Assembly: GCF_020026455.1 (NCBI RefSeq)
Contig: NZ_JAHHQJ010000015.1
Coordinates: 1 to 64,000 of the forward strand
Direction of reading: 5' to 3'
Source of the DNA: Alistipes sp.
GTDB lineage: Bacteria; Bacteroidota; Bacteroidia; Bacteroidales; Rikenellaceae
Length of the DNA: 64,000 nt
Under the pieces are notes generated by a model that worked only from the letters and a program-made list of their open reading frames with translations, did no database searches and had not been told where the DNA came from. Positions 43,218-51,150 of this stretch are shown in pieces (the first letter of the stretch is position 1; each line of letters starts with the position of its first letter). The position numbers were made by a program, and so were the translations under genes.

Positions 43218-45155
43218 TTATTTTAGGTTGTATTTCGCTCCGTTGATTTTGACTTGCAGCCGGTCCCCGCGCCAGAGGGCCTCGACGCGCTGCGCCGCGG
43301 CATCCTCCGCCGGGAGCAGTACCGTCACCAGCCGCACGGGCTTCCCGGCCTGCTTCCGCACGGTGAAGGCATAGGCGGGCCGTTCCGTGCGCTGCCGGTA
43401 GGTCCGCGACACCCAGCCTTCGCGGCGTTCCATGCGCTCCGCGCCGAAAACCTGCAACAACAGGTTGTTGCCGTCGTCGAAGCGGGTCGCCGCGCTGCAG
43501 GCCGCCGTATCTTCCGCCGGATCGCCTTCCGGAAGGTTGTAGTGCAGACAAACCGTCCCTTCGGCCGCTCCCGACGCCTCGTCGGCGATGACGAAGAACC
43601 TCCGGTCGACGAACCACACCGTGCGGCGGTGGGTGAGGCCCTCGTAGGAGGGGTTCTCTACCGTCACGCAGTCCGTCCCCGTGCCCGTCTCCCAGCGCAG
43701 GCATTTCGAATCGGTGTGTTCGAGATTGCGGCCGTCGAGCGTCACGGTGTTGTGGACCTGCGTCTGGCGAAACCAGTTGCGCAGGTCGGTCACCTCCTTG
43801 TCGCCGGCATAGACGTAGCAGCCCGAGTCGGGGAAGAAATTGCGTCCCCGGTGCCAGAGTTCGAACGTGCCGTTGTCGGGCTGGCAGTGCCAGAATCCCT
43901 GCGGTCCGGCCTTGAGGACCATCACCGTGGCGTCGGGCTCCCAGCCGTTGCGCAGGACGTAGAATCCCGAGGTGCGCAGCGCCTGCGAGAGATGCCCGGG
44001 GGCTGCGCCCTGGCGGCCTTCGGTCGCTATCCAGCGGATCGCGGCATTGGCCGGGAACACCTCGGCCCATGCGCGGTAGCAGGGCATCAGCTCCTCCTTT
44101 TCCCGGAACCGGTTGTCGCTGAACAGCGGCGTTGTGTAGTCGGGGAACGAGCAGTCGATATAGGCGTCGATCATCCGTTCGACCGTGGCGAGGTATGCGG
44201 CCGGGAATTCGCCCCGGTGTCCGTTGGCATCCATCATCCGCAGGGCCTTGAAGAAGATGTCGATGGATTCGTGGTGGTAGTGCAGGTCCAGTTCATACTG
44301 CATGCCGTCGTCGTAGACCTGTTCGCCGATCTGGCGGTTGAGGATCCCGACGCCCGTTGCGCGCCAGCGTGCCGCGTCGCGGAATTCGGGGAAGAAGACC
44401 CCCGCGAAGATGAGCCGCTGGGCCTGGAACAGCAGGTGGTTGCCCTTGGCCGAGAAATGATGCGTGATGTGCTCCGCGTGACGGTGGTAGTTGTCCAGGA
44501 ACTGCAGCAGGAAATCCCCGCTGAACGCCTCGGCAGGCAGGAAGTAGAGAAACTGGTGGATCTGAAACTCCAGCCGGTCGCTCACCTCCAGCGGTCTCCA
44601 CGCGAAATAGACGTTTTCGGCCTGCGACCAGTTCCGGGCCTTCCCCTCGTCATACGCCGTGAGGGGGTTCTTGCGCATCCAGTCGAGGTATTCGGCACAC
44701 CACTCCGCGGCGTAACGTTCGTCGCCCGAGAGACGGTAGGCTTTGCCCATCGGCACCCACCATTTCATGCGGTGCAGCTGCCAGCGCAGTTCGTTGTCCT
44801 TCACGGGCCAGTACTCCCAGTCGATGTCGTCGCCATAGAAATAGGAGGGCTGATATCCCTTGTGGACGAAGAAGCGGTGGTCCATCGCCTCGTCGGCCCA
44901 ACGCTGTTCGTCGGGGGTGATCGTGATGTGGGCGAGGTCTACCTCGGGGCAGACGACGCCCGTGCGGTGGCGGTAGTAGTCGAGCAGGGCTTCGGCGGCG
45001 GCCGAGTCGTCGCCCGCGGCGTGCAGCGCGGCGACGCGCTCCAGTCCGGGGCGGGAGAGGTCCAGCAGGGCGAAGACCGTGGTGTCGGTCTGCGCCCGCA
45101 GCAGCGAGGGCCCGAAGGCCAGCAGCAGTGCGATAAGTAGTTTTGCAGGTTTCAT
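43218..45155 (-). CDS. PL12 heparinase III-type lyase (promoter-proximal paralogue)
   Basis: A 645-residue PL12 lyase with signal peptide LLIALLLAFGPSLLRA, probably periplasmic. Landmarks match its neighbour: SYFYGDDIDWEYWPVKDNE, GNHLLFQAQRLIFAG, LHYHHESIDIFF, FWHCQPDNGTFELW, GRNFFPDSGCY and VHNTVTLDGRNL. It is the first gene of the minus-strand unit. The -7 box TATCTTTG ends only 4 nt before the ATG, so the transcript is predicted to be almost leaderless; no later Met would keep the signal peptide. Operator copy C lies upstream. Confidence 0.92.
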   Translation of the reverse strand: MKPAKLLIALLLAFGPSLLRAQTDTTVFALLDLSRPGLERVAALHAAGDDSAAAEALLDYYRHRTGVVCPEVDLAHITITPDEQRWADEAMDHRFFVHKGYQPSYFYGDDIDWEYWPVKDNELRWQLHRMKWWVPMGKAYRLSGDERYAAEWCAEYLDWMRKNPLTAYDEGKARNWSQAENVYFAWRPLEVSDRLEFQIHQFLYFLPAEAFSGDFLLQFLDNYHRHAEHITHHFSAKGNHLLFQAQRLIFAGVFFPEFRDAARWRATGVGILNRQIGEQVYDDGMQYELDLHYHHESIDIFFKALRMMDANGHRGEFPAAYLATVERMIDAYIDCSFPDYTTPLFSDNRFREKEELMPCYRAWAEVFPANAAIRWIATEGRQGAAPGHLSQALRTSGFYVLRNGWEPDATVMVLKAGPQGFWHCQPDNGTFELWHRGRNFFPDSGCYVYAGDKEVTDLRNWFRQTQVHNTVTLDGRNLEHTDSKCLRWETGTGTDCVTVENPSYEGLTHRRTVWFVDRRFFVIADEASGAAEGTVCLHYNLPEGDPAEDTAACSAATRFDDGNNLLLQVFGAERMERREGWVSRTYRQRTERPAYAFTVRKQAGKPVRLVTVLLPAEDAAAQRVEALWRGDRLQVKINGAKYNLK

Positions 45156-45159
45156 AGCA

Positions 45160-45167
45160 CAAAGATA
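45160..45167 (-). promoter_or_regulatory. -7 promoter box of the PL12-PL12-PL13 unit
   Basis: TATCTTTG on the minus strand, 4 nt from the ATG, with no -33 TTTG. It starts 75 nt after the second half-site of operator copy C. Confidence 0.6.
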
Positions 45168-45229
45168 GGATAAAGCGCGGCGACCTTTTATTAATAATGG
45201 CCAATCCTTTCCGGAATTTCTGCAAAGCG

Positions 45230-45264
45230 GTTTCAGTTTTGTGCAGTCCGATGCCGTATTTGTC
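45230..45264 (-). promoter_or_regulatory. Candidate HTCS operator, copy C (PL12-PL12-PL13 unit)
   Basis: On the minus strand: GACAAATA, CGGCATC, GGACTGC, then ACAAAACTGAAACC. Half-sites ACAAA start at 45263 and 45242, 21 nt apart, the same as copies A and B. The CGGCATC and TGCACAAAA pieces match copy A closely. Confidence 0.65.
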
Positions 45265-45303
45265 GAATAACGGCCCGAGAGAGGCTTTTCGGCGGGGTTT
45301 TGG

Positions 45304-45339
45304 GACAAATTTAAAACTCGATTCTACAAAATCGAAAGG
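45304..45339 (+). promoter_or_regulatory. Candidate HTCS operator, copy B (sulfatase unit)
   Basis: GACAAATT, 7 nt, CGATTCT, then ACAAAATCGAAAGG. Half-sites start at 45305 and 45326, 21 nt apart. The second is 74 nt before the -7 box at 45400. It sits back to back with copy C in the 273-nt divergent region, which contains no gene. Confidence 0.65.
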
Positions 45340-45399
45340 CTTTTGCACACGATTTGCGATTTTGGGGACAATCTTCGGGATTTTCGTTGCAGGTTTGTG

Positions 45400-45407
45400 T
45401 ATTTTTG
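45400..45407 (+). promoter_or_regulatory. -7 promoter box of the sulfatase unit
   Basis: TATTTTTG on the plus strand, 21 nt before the sulfatase ATG, without a -33 TTTG. Confidence 0.6.
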
Positions 45408-45428
45408 TATGACCGAAAAACCATACCT

Positions 45429-46832
45429 ATGACCAGTCCCAATCAAACCCCTTTTCTTGCGTCGCTCGCCGCTCTGAGCGTGGCCGCCGATGCCGCCGCC
45501 GCGTCGACACCCAAAACCCCTTCCGGGAAACGTCCCGCCGTCATCGTCATCATGACAGACCAGCAGACCGCCGGAGCCCTGTCGTGCGCCGGTAATCCGT
45601 GGGTCCAAACCCCTGCGATGGATGCACTGGCCGCCGACGGCGTGCGCTTCACGCGGGCCTACTGCCCCTATCCGCTGAGCGGTCCCTGCCGTGCGGCGCT
45701 CATCACGGGGCGCATGCCCTTCGAGATCGGGGCCTTCGACAACGGCATACGCCCCGCCGACGCCGACATGCAGGCCGGCATCGGCCACCGCCTTTCCGAG
45801 GCGGGTTACGAGTGCCTCTACGCGGGCAAATGGCATATCCCGGAGGTCAATCTGCCCGATTCGGGCACAGGGTTTCGCCGCATCTCGAAGATGAACGACC
45901 CGGCGCTGGCCGACGCCTGCGACGCGGCGCTGAAGGAGTACGACGGTTCGAAGCCGCTTTTTCTGGTTGCTTCGCTGCTCAATCCCCACGAAATCTGCGA
46001 ATACGGGCGTCATGAGACGCTCCAATACGGCGAGCTGGCTCCCTTCTCCACCGAGGCGTGTCCCAATCTCCCGTCCAATTTCATGCCTTCGACCTATGCG
46101 GCCGAGGCCCTGACGCTCGAACATGCCTCCTCGCCCCGCTACCACGACACCTACACCTACACGCAGGACGACTGGCGGCACTATCTTTATGCCTACTACC
46201 GGCTGGTCGAGCGTGCCGACCGGGAGGTGGGGCGCATCGTCGGGGTGCTGAAGGCTCACGGGCTCTACGACGATGCGGCGATCGTCTTCCTCTCGGACCA
46301 CGGCGACGGCGTGGCCGCCCACGGCTGGAATCAGAAGTGGAACCTGCAGGAGGAGGTCATCAACGTGCCGCTGATCGTCAAGCCTCCCAAGGGCACGGGC
46401 CTGCGGGGTGTGACCAACGACGAGGCGCTGTCGAATGTGGGTCTGGACCTCTACGCCACGCTCTGCGACTATGCGGGTGTGACGCCCGATCCCGAGCGCT
46501 ACCGGGGTCGGAGCCTGCGCCCCGTGGCCGAAGGGCGCCGGACGACGCTCCACGACGAGGTGTTCGTCGAGACGCTTCTCCCGGGCCCCGGCATGCGCGG
46601 CTGGAGCATCGTCGGACCGCGTTACAAATACGTCCTCTACCAGTGGGGGCGCAACCGCGAGGCGTTGTACGACCTGCAGGACGATCCCGGCGAGATGGTC
46701 AATCTGGCCGTAGACCGCCGTTACGAGGCCGAACTAAGCCGCCTGCGCCGTGCGCTGTACGACTGGGGTGTGCGCATCGGCGATCCGAAGCTCGTGCGCA
46801 ACCTGCGCCCCTTTGTCCAATCCCGAAACTGA
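45429..46832 (+). CDS. S1-family sulfatase (Ser-type), first in unit 3
   Basis: Removes sulfate esters from heparin/heparan sulfate fragments (substrate from context). The 467-residue alkaline-phosphatase-fold enzyme has the formylglycine motif SGPCRAALITG near residue 82, with Ser as the residue to be converted. The metal site begins with IMTDQQ, and LSDHGDG and NQKWN supply further ligands. The S1 subfamily is not assigned; 2-O or N-sulfatase roles are possible. The N-terminus (LASLAALSVAADAAAA) looks like a signal peptide but lacks the usual basic residues. The promoter at 45400 excludes a longer start. The second sulfatase follows after 16 nt. Confidence 0.9.
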   Translation: MTSPNQTPFLASLAALSVAADAAAASTPKTPSGKRPAVIVIMTDQQTAGALSCAGNPWVQTPAMDALAADGVRFTRAYCPYPLSGPCRAALITGRMPFEIGAFDNGIRPADADMQAGIGHRLSEAGYECLYAGKWHIPEVNLPDSGTGFRRISKMNDPALADACDAALKEYDGSKPLFLVASLLNPHEICEYGRHETLQYGELAPFSTEACPNLPSNFMPSTYAAEALTLEHASSPRYHDTYTYTQDDWRHYLYAYYRLVERADREVGRIVGVLKAHGLYDDAAIVFLSDHGDGVAAHGWNQKWNLQEEVINVPLIVKPPKGTGLRGVTNDEALSNVGLDLYATLCDYAGVTPDPERYRGRSLRPVAEGRRTTLHDEVFVETLLPGPGMRGWSIVGPRYKYVLYQWGRNREALYDLQDDPGEMVNLAVDRRYEAELSRLRRALYDWGVRIGDPKLVRNLRPFVQSRN

Positions 46833-46848
46833 AAATCGATCCGAATAT

Positions 46849-48543
46849 ATGAAGAACCTCGAATCCATGCGTTGCGGCGTGCGTTATGCCGCCGTTCCGC
46901 TGACGCTGGCCGCCCTTGCCGGGTGCAGCGAGGGTCGTTCCAAACGGCCCAACATCATCGTCATCATGACCGACGACCACACCACGCAGGCCATGAGCTG
47001 TTACGGCAGCCTGCTGGTCGAAACCCCCAACCTCGACCGCCTGGCGCATGAGGGCATGCTCTTCGAGAGCTGTTACGTCTCCAACGCCATCTCGGGCCCC
47101 TCGCGGGCCTGCATCCTCACGGGCAAGTACAGCCACGCGAACGGCTTCACGGACAATTCTCAGACCTTCGACGGCGACCAGCAGACCTTCCCGAAATTGT
47201 TGCACGAGGCCGGTTATCAGACGGCGATGATCGGCAAATGGCACCTCAATTCCGCGCCTCAGGGATTCGATTTCTGGAGCATCCTCAGGGGACAGGGCGA
47301 TTACTATTCGCCGCTGTTCATCGAAAACGGCGAGGAGCGTGTCGAGCCGGGTTACGTCACGGATGTCATTACGGACAAGGCCATCGGCTTTCTCTCCCGG
47401 CGCGACAAGTCGCGTCCGTTTGCCATGCTCTACTACCACAAGGCTCCGCACCGCAACTGGATGCCGGCGCAGCGCCATCTGGGCATCAACGACGGACGGG
47501 TCTTCCCCGAGCCCTTCAACCTGCTGGACGACTATTCGGGGCGCGGCACCGCCGCCCGCGAGCAGGCCATGGAGATCGGCCGCGACATGTGGCCCGAGTG
47601 GGACCTCAAGCTGATGAGCCCCGAGCAGCTGGCGCAGTCTTACGAAGCCGAACCCACGGCCGAACCCACGGCCGCCGCCAATAGCGATGCCAACCGCGAC
47701 GACGTGTCGCGTGCCAACGACTGGCGGACCAGTGCCAGACAGTTCCAGGCGGCCTATAACCGCATGACTCCCGAGGAGCGTGCCAACTGGGACCGGGCCT
47801 ATGCCCCGCGCATCGCCGAATACGAGCGCATGAAGGGCCGCGTGTCGCCGGAGGAGCTGACGCGCTGGAAATACCAGCAGTATATGAAGGACTACTGCGC
47901 CGTGGTCAAGGGTGTCGACGAGAATGTCGGCCGCTTGCTGGACTATCTCGATGAGATCGGCGAGCTGGACAACACGATCATCGTCTACACCTCCGACCAG
48001 GGTTTCTTCCTGGGCGAGCACGGCTGGTTCGACAAGCGCTTCATGTACGAGGAGTGCCAGCGCACGCCGCTGCTGGTGCGCTATCCGAAGGCCGTTGCTG
48101 CCGGAGTCCGCACGAAGGCGCTGGCCATGAACATCGACCTGGCCCCGACGTTTGTCGATATGGCGGGTCTGGAGGTCCCGGCCGACATGCAGGGCCGTTC
48201 GCTGAAGGGCGTGCTCACCTCGGGCGGCAAGACTCCCGAGGCGTGGCGCACGGGGGTCTACTACCACTATTACGAATACCCCTCGTGGCACTCCGTGAAG
48301 CGCCATTACGGCGTCCGGACCGAGTCCCACAAACTCATCCATTTCTACAAGGATGTGGACGAGTGGGAGTTGTACGACCTGAAAAAGGATCCCCACGAGA
48401 TGTGCAACGTCTATAACGATCCCGCATACGCAGCCGTGCGCGACGACATGCACGCGCGTCTCGAAGCGCTCCAGCAGGAGTGCGGCGACACGGACCCCTG
48501 CGAACGGGAGTACGAATTTTTCCGCGGTGCGGACCAACTGTAA
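46849..48543 (+). CDS. S1-family sulfatase lipoprotein, probable GlcNAc-6-O-sulfatase type
   Basis: The 564-residue enzyme has a lipobox LAGC (~20), the metal motif IMTDDH, and the formylglycine site SGPSRACILTGKYSH (Ser-type). APHRNWMP near 205, YTSDQGFFLGEHGWFDKR and the C-terminal WELYDLKKDPHEM are typical of the large S1 group that includes heparan GlcNAc-6-sulfatases (subfamily call tentative). A short low-complexity insert (AEPTAEPTAAANSDAN, about 265-280) interrupts the middle; its DNA carries a CCGAACCCACGG duplication. The hydrolase gene follows after 22 nt. Confidence 0.9.
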   Translation: MKNLESMRCGVRYAAVPLTLAALAGCSEGRSKRPNIIVIMTDDHTTQAMSCYGSLLVETPNLDRLAHEGMLFESCYVSNAISGPSRACILTGKYSHANGFTDNSQTFDGDQQTFPKLLHEAGYQTAMIGKWHLNSAPQGFDFWSILRGQGDYYSPLFIENGEERVEPGYVTDVITDKAIGFLSRRDKSRPFAMLYYHKAPHRNWMPAQRHLGINDGRVFPEPFNLLDDYSGRGTAAREQAMEIGRDMWPEWDLKLMSPEQLAQSYEAEPTAEPTAAANSDANRDDVSRANDWRTSARQFQAAYNRMTPEERANWDRAYAPRIAEYERMKGRVSPEELTRWKYQQYMKDYCAVVKGVDENVGRLLDYLDEIGELDNTIIVYTSDQGFFLGEHGWFDKRFMYEECQRTPLLVRYPKAVAAGVRTKALAMNIDLAPTFVDMAGLEVPADMQGRSLKGVLTSGGKTPEAWRTGVYYHYYEYPSWHSVKRHYGVRTESHKLIHFYKDVDEWELYDLKKDPHEMCNVYNDPAYAAVRDDMHARLEALQQECGDTDPCEREYEFFRGADQL

Positions 48544-48565
48544 AACACGCAAAACACACCTTACG

Positions 48566-50209
48566 ATGGATAGAAGAGACTTTCTGAAGGCTTCGGGCTG
48601 GAGCCTGCTCGGCCTGGCGGCCGCGGGGACGATCCCCGGATACGCACGTCCGGGCGACCGGGATTCGTTACCCGACGATCTGAAAAAGGGATTCCCCTCG
48701 CTCAAGGAGTTCAAGGTCTTCTGGGGCGACGTGCACAACCACTGCAACGTGACCTATGGCCACGGCGAACTTTCGGACGCCCTGGCTGCTGCCGGCCAGC
48801 AGCTGGATTTCGTCTCGGTGACGCCCCACGCCCTGTGGCCCGACATCCCGGGCGAGAACGACCCGCGTCTGAACTGGGTCATCGGCTACCACACCGAGGC
48901 GTTCAATCGCCTGCGCGCCGGGGGCTATGACAAATACCTGGCAGCCATCCAGGCCGCCAACCGTCCGGGCGAATTTCTGACCTTCGCCTCCTACGAATGC
49001 CACAGCATGGAACACGGCGACCACGTGGCGCTGTTCCGCGACTTCAACGCACCGCTGGTCGAGTGCACCTCGGTTCCCGACCTCAAGGAGAAACTCAGGT
49101 CCTACGACTGCTACATCACGCCCCACCACATGGGCTATATGACCGGATTCCGCGGTTACAACTGGGCGGCCTTCAATCAGGACCGGCAGACGCCGTTTGT
49201 CGAGATGTTCTCGCGCCACGGGCTGGCCGAGAGCGACACGGGCGACTACGACTACCTGCACGACATGGGGCCGCGCATCTGGGAAGGCTCGATCCTGTAC
49301 GGACTGGAGCAGGGCCATAAATTCGGCCTGATGTGCTCCACCGACCAGCATGCCGGCTATCCGGGCAGTTACGGCGACGGCCGCATCGGGGTTTACGCCC
49401 CGGCTCTGGACCGCGACGCCCTTTGGGAGCACATGGGCCGCCGCCATGTCTGCGGTGTCACGGGCGACAAGATCAAGATCGATTTCCGGATCAACGGCGG
49501 AGTCTCGGGCGATGTGATCCGTGCCGGCCGTCGCGAGATCTACCTCAATGTCGAGGGCCAGAACGCCATCGACTACGTGGACCTGATCAAGAACGGGCAG
49601 TGCATTGCGCGGCTGAACGGCCCGCACCGTGCCGCGGCGCCTTCCAACGAGGTGATCCGCACGAAAATCAAGGTCAATTTCGGTTGGAACCGCGAGGAGG
49701 AGTATGTCCACTGGCAGGGTCAGCTGCGGCTGACCGGCGGGACGATCGACGATCTGCAAACCTGCTTCCGCGGTGCGGCCTTCACCTCGCCGCAGCCGGG
49801 TGAGACCGAATTCCATACGCGCGTCAACCGTGTCGTCGAGCGCGACGACCGGCACGTGGTGCTCGACATGTACTCGTCGAAGAATCCCAACGTGATGACC
49901 CCGGCCATGCAGGGCGTCATCCTCGACGTGACGGCGCCCCGCACGGCGAAGCTCGTCGCCGAGTTCAACGGCCATTCCTACGAACATTCGATCGCCGAAC
50001 TGCTGGAGGGTGCCCGGGCCCATTTCCTGCGGGGCTGGCTCTCGGAGGCCGTGCAGTTCGAACGCGCACAGCCCGAGGCGGCCTTCTGCGTCGGACACAG
50101 CATGGTCGACGACACGCCCCAGCGCGATACGGACTATTACTATGTGCGCGTGCGCCAGCGCGACGGCCAGTGGGGCTGGAGCTCGCCGATCTGGGTGGAA
50201 AGGGCTTAG
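48566..50209 (+). CDS. PHP/DUF3604-like metal-dependent hydrolase with a Tat-type leader
   Basis: A 547-residue exported protein of unknown activity inside the heparan sulfate unit. The N-terminus DRRDFLKASGWSLLGLAAAG fits a twin-arginine leader. The first half has a PHP-like metal site: FWGDVHNHCN (HxH, ~55), DFVSVTPHALWP, YITPHHMGY and CSTDQHAGYPG. The second half (from about 300) is beta-rich and resembles the substrate-side region of DUF3604 proteins. It sits between sulfatase and kinase genes and is co-transcribed (22 and 3 nt gaps). It could be an unrecognised sulfo- or phospho-ester hydrolase acting on the same fragments; that is inference only. Confidence 0.7.
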   Translation: MDRRDFLKASGWSLLGLAAAGTIPGYARPGDRDSLPDDLKKGFPSLKEFKVFWGDVHNHCNVTYGHGELSDALAAAGQQLDFVSVTPHALWPDIPGENDPRLNWVIGYHTEAFNRLRAGGYDKYLAAIQAANRPGEFLTFASYECHSMEHGDHVALFRDFNAPLVECTSVPDLKEKLRSYDCYITPHHMGYMTGFRGYNWAAFNQDRQTPFVEMFSRHGLAESDTGDYDYLHDMGPRIWEGSILYGLEQGHKFGLMCSTDQHAGYPGSYGDGRIGVYAPALDRDALWEHMGRRHVCGVTGDKIKIDFRINGGVSGDVIRAGRREIYLNVEGQNAIDYVDLIKNGQCIARLNGPHRAAAPSNEVIRTKIKVNFGWNREEEYVHWQGQLRLTGGTIDDLQTCFRGAAFTSPQPGETEFHTRVNRVVERDDRHVVLDMYSSKNPNVMTPAMQGVILDVTAPRTAKLVAEFNGHSYEHSIAELLEGARAHFLRGWLSEAVQFERAQPEAAFCVGHSMVDDTPQRDTDYYYVRVRQRDGQWGWSSPIWVERA

Positions 50210-50212
50210 TAT

Positions 50213-51148
50213 ATGGAACGTTATGCAATCGGAATAGACCTCGGCGGCACTTCGGTGAAGTACGCCGTGGTCGCCTCTTCGGGCGATATGCCCTTCTGCG
50301 ATCAGCTCCCGGCCTTTGCACAGGAGGGGCCTGAAGTCGTACTGCGCCAGGTGCTGAGCGGCATCGGGGCCTGTCGGGACTATGCCTCGGAACGGGGACT
50401 GACAATCGAGGGCGTCGGCATCGGCACCCCCGGGGTGATCTCGGCCGACGGACGCACGGTGCTGGGCGGTGCGGAGAACATCGCCGGATGGGAGAACATC
50501 CCCCTGGCCGACCGCATTGAGGACGCCACGGGGCTGAAGACCTTCGTCAGCAACGATGCCAACATGATGGCGCTGGGTGAAACGCTCTTCGGCGCCGCCA
50601 AGGGAGCCACGGATGTGGTTTTCGTCACCGTCGGCACCGGTATCGGCTGCGGCGTGCTGATCGACGGACGCCTCTACCGGGGCTACCGCAACCGCGGCAT
50701 GGAGATGGGCCACATCAGCGTCAAATGCGACGGCGAGGCGTGCGCCTGCGGTGGGGCGGGGTGCCTGGAACACTACGCCTCGACCTCAGCCCTCGTCCGG
50801 CGGTTCCGCGACCTGAGCGGCCGCGGCCGCGATGCCGAAGTGGACGGCCGGGAGGTGGTTTCCTGCTACCGGGAGGGCCTTCCGGCAGCCGTGCAGGCCA
50901 TGGAGGAGCACTGGAACTACCTCGCACACGGCATTGCCTCGATGGTCAACCTCTTTGCCCCGCAGCGCGTGGTGATCGGGGGCGGCATCTCCGAAGCCGG
51001 GGATTTCTACCTCGAAAAATTGCGCGAAGGGGTCCGGCGTCAGGCGATGGATGTCTGCGGCGGGGATACCGAACTGGTGGGTGCCACGCTGGGCAACCGT
51101 GCCGGATGCATGGGCGCCGCGGGACTGGCACTGGATAAAACGCGGTGA
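50213..51148 (+). CDS. ROK-family sugar kinase
   Basis: Cytoplasmic kinase that probably phosphorylates a hexosamine released from heparan sulfate. The 311-residue protein has the ATP motif GIDLGGTSVKYAVV at the start, GIGTPGVI, the catalytic Asp in SNDANMMALGE (~110), TVGTGIGCGVLIDG, and the ROK signature with zinc ligands (GEACACGGAGCLEHYAS, about 175-190; Cys-x-Cys-Gly-x-x-Gly-Cys). No helix-turn-helix precedes it, so it is a kinase rather than a repressor. It starts 3 nt after the upstream stop. Confidence 0.92.
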   Translation: MERYAIGIDLGGTSVKYAVVASSGDMPFCDQLPAFAQEGPEVVLRQVLSGIGACRDYASERGLTIEGVGIGTPGVISADGRTVLGGAENIAGWENIPLADRIEDATGLKTFVSNDANMMALGETLFGAAKGATDVVFVTVGTGIGCGVLIDGRLYRGYRNRGMEMGHISVKCDGEACACGGAGCLEHYASTSALVRRFRDLSGRGRDAEVDGREVVSCYREGLPAAVQAMEEHWNYLAHGIASMVNLFAPQRVVIGGGISEAGDFYLEKLREGVRRQAMDVCGGDTELVGATLGNRAGCMGAAGLALDKTR

Positions 51149-51150
51149 CG

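Noticed and set aside
41209..44070. A single large 953-codon lyase frame on the minus strand
   Set aside because: The part before 43212 runs through the upstream PL12 gene in another frame; the signal peptide at 43212 marks the true start.
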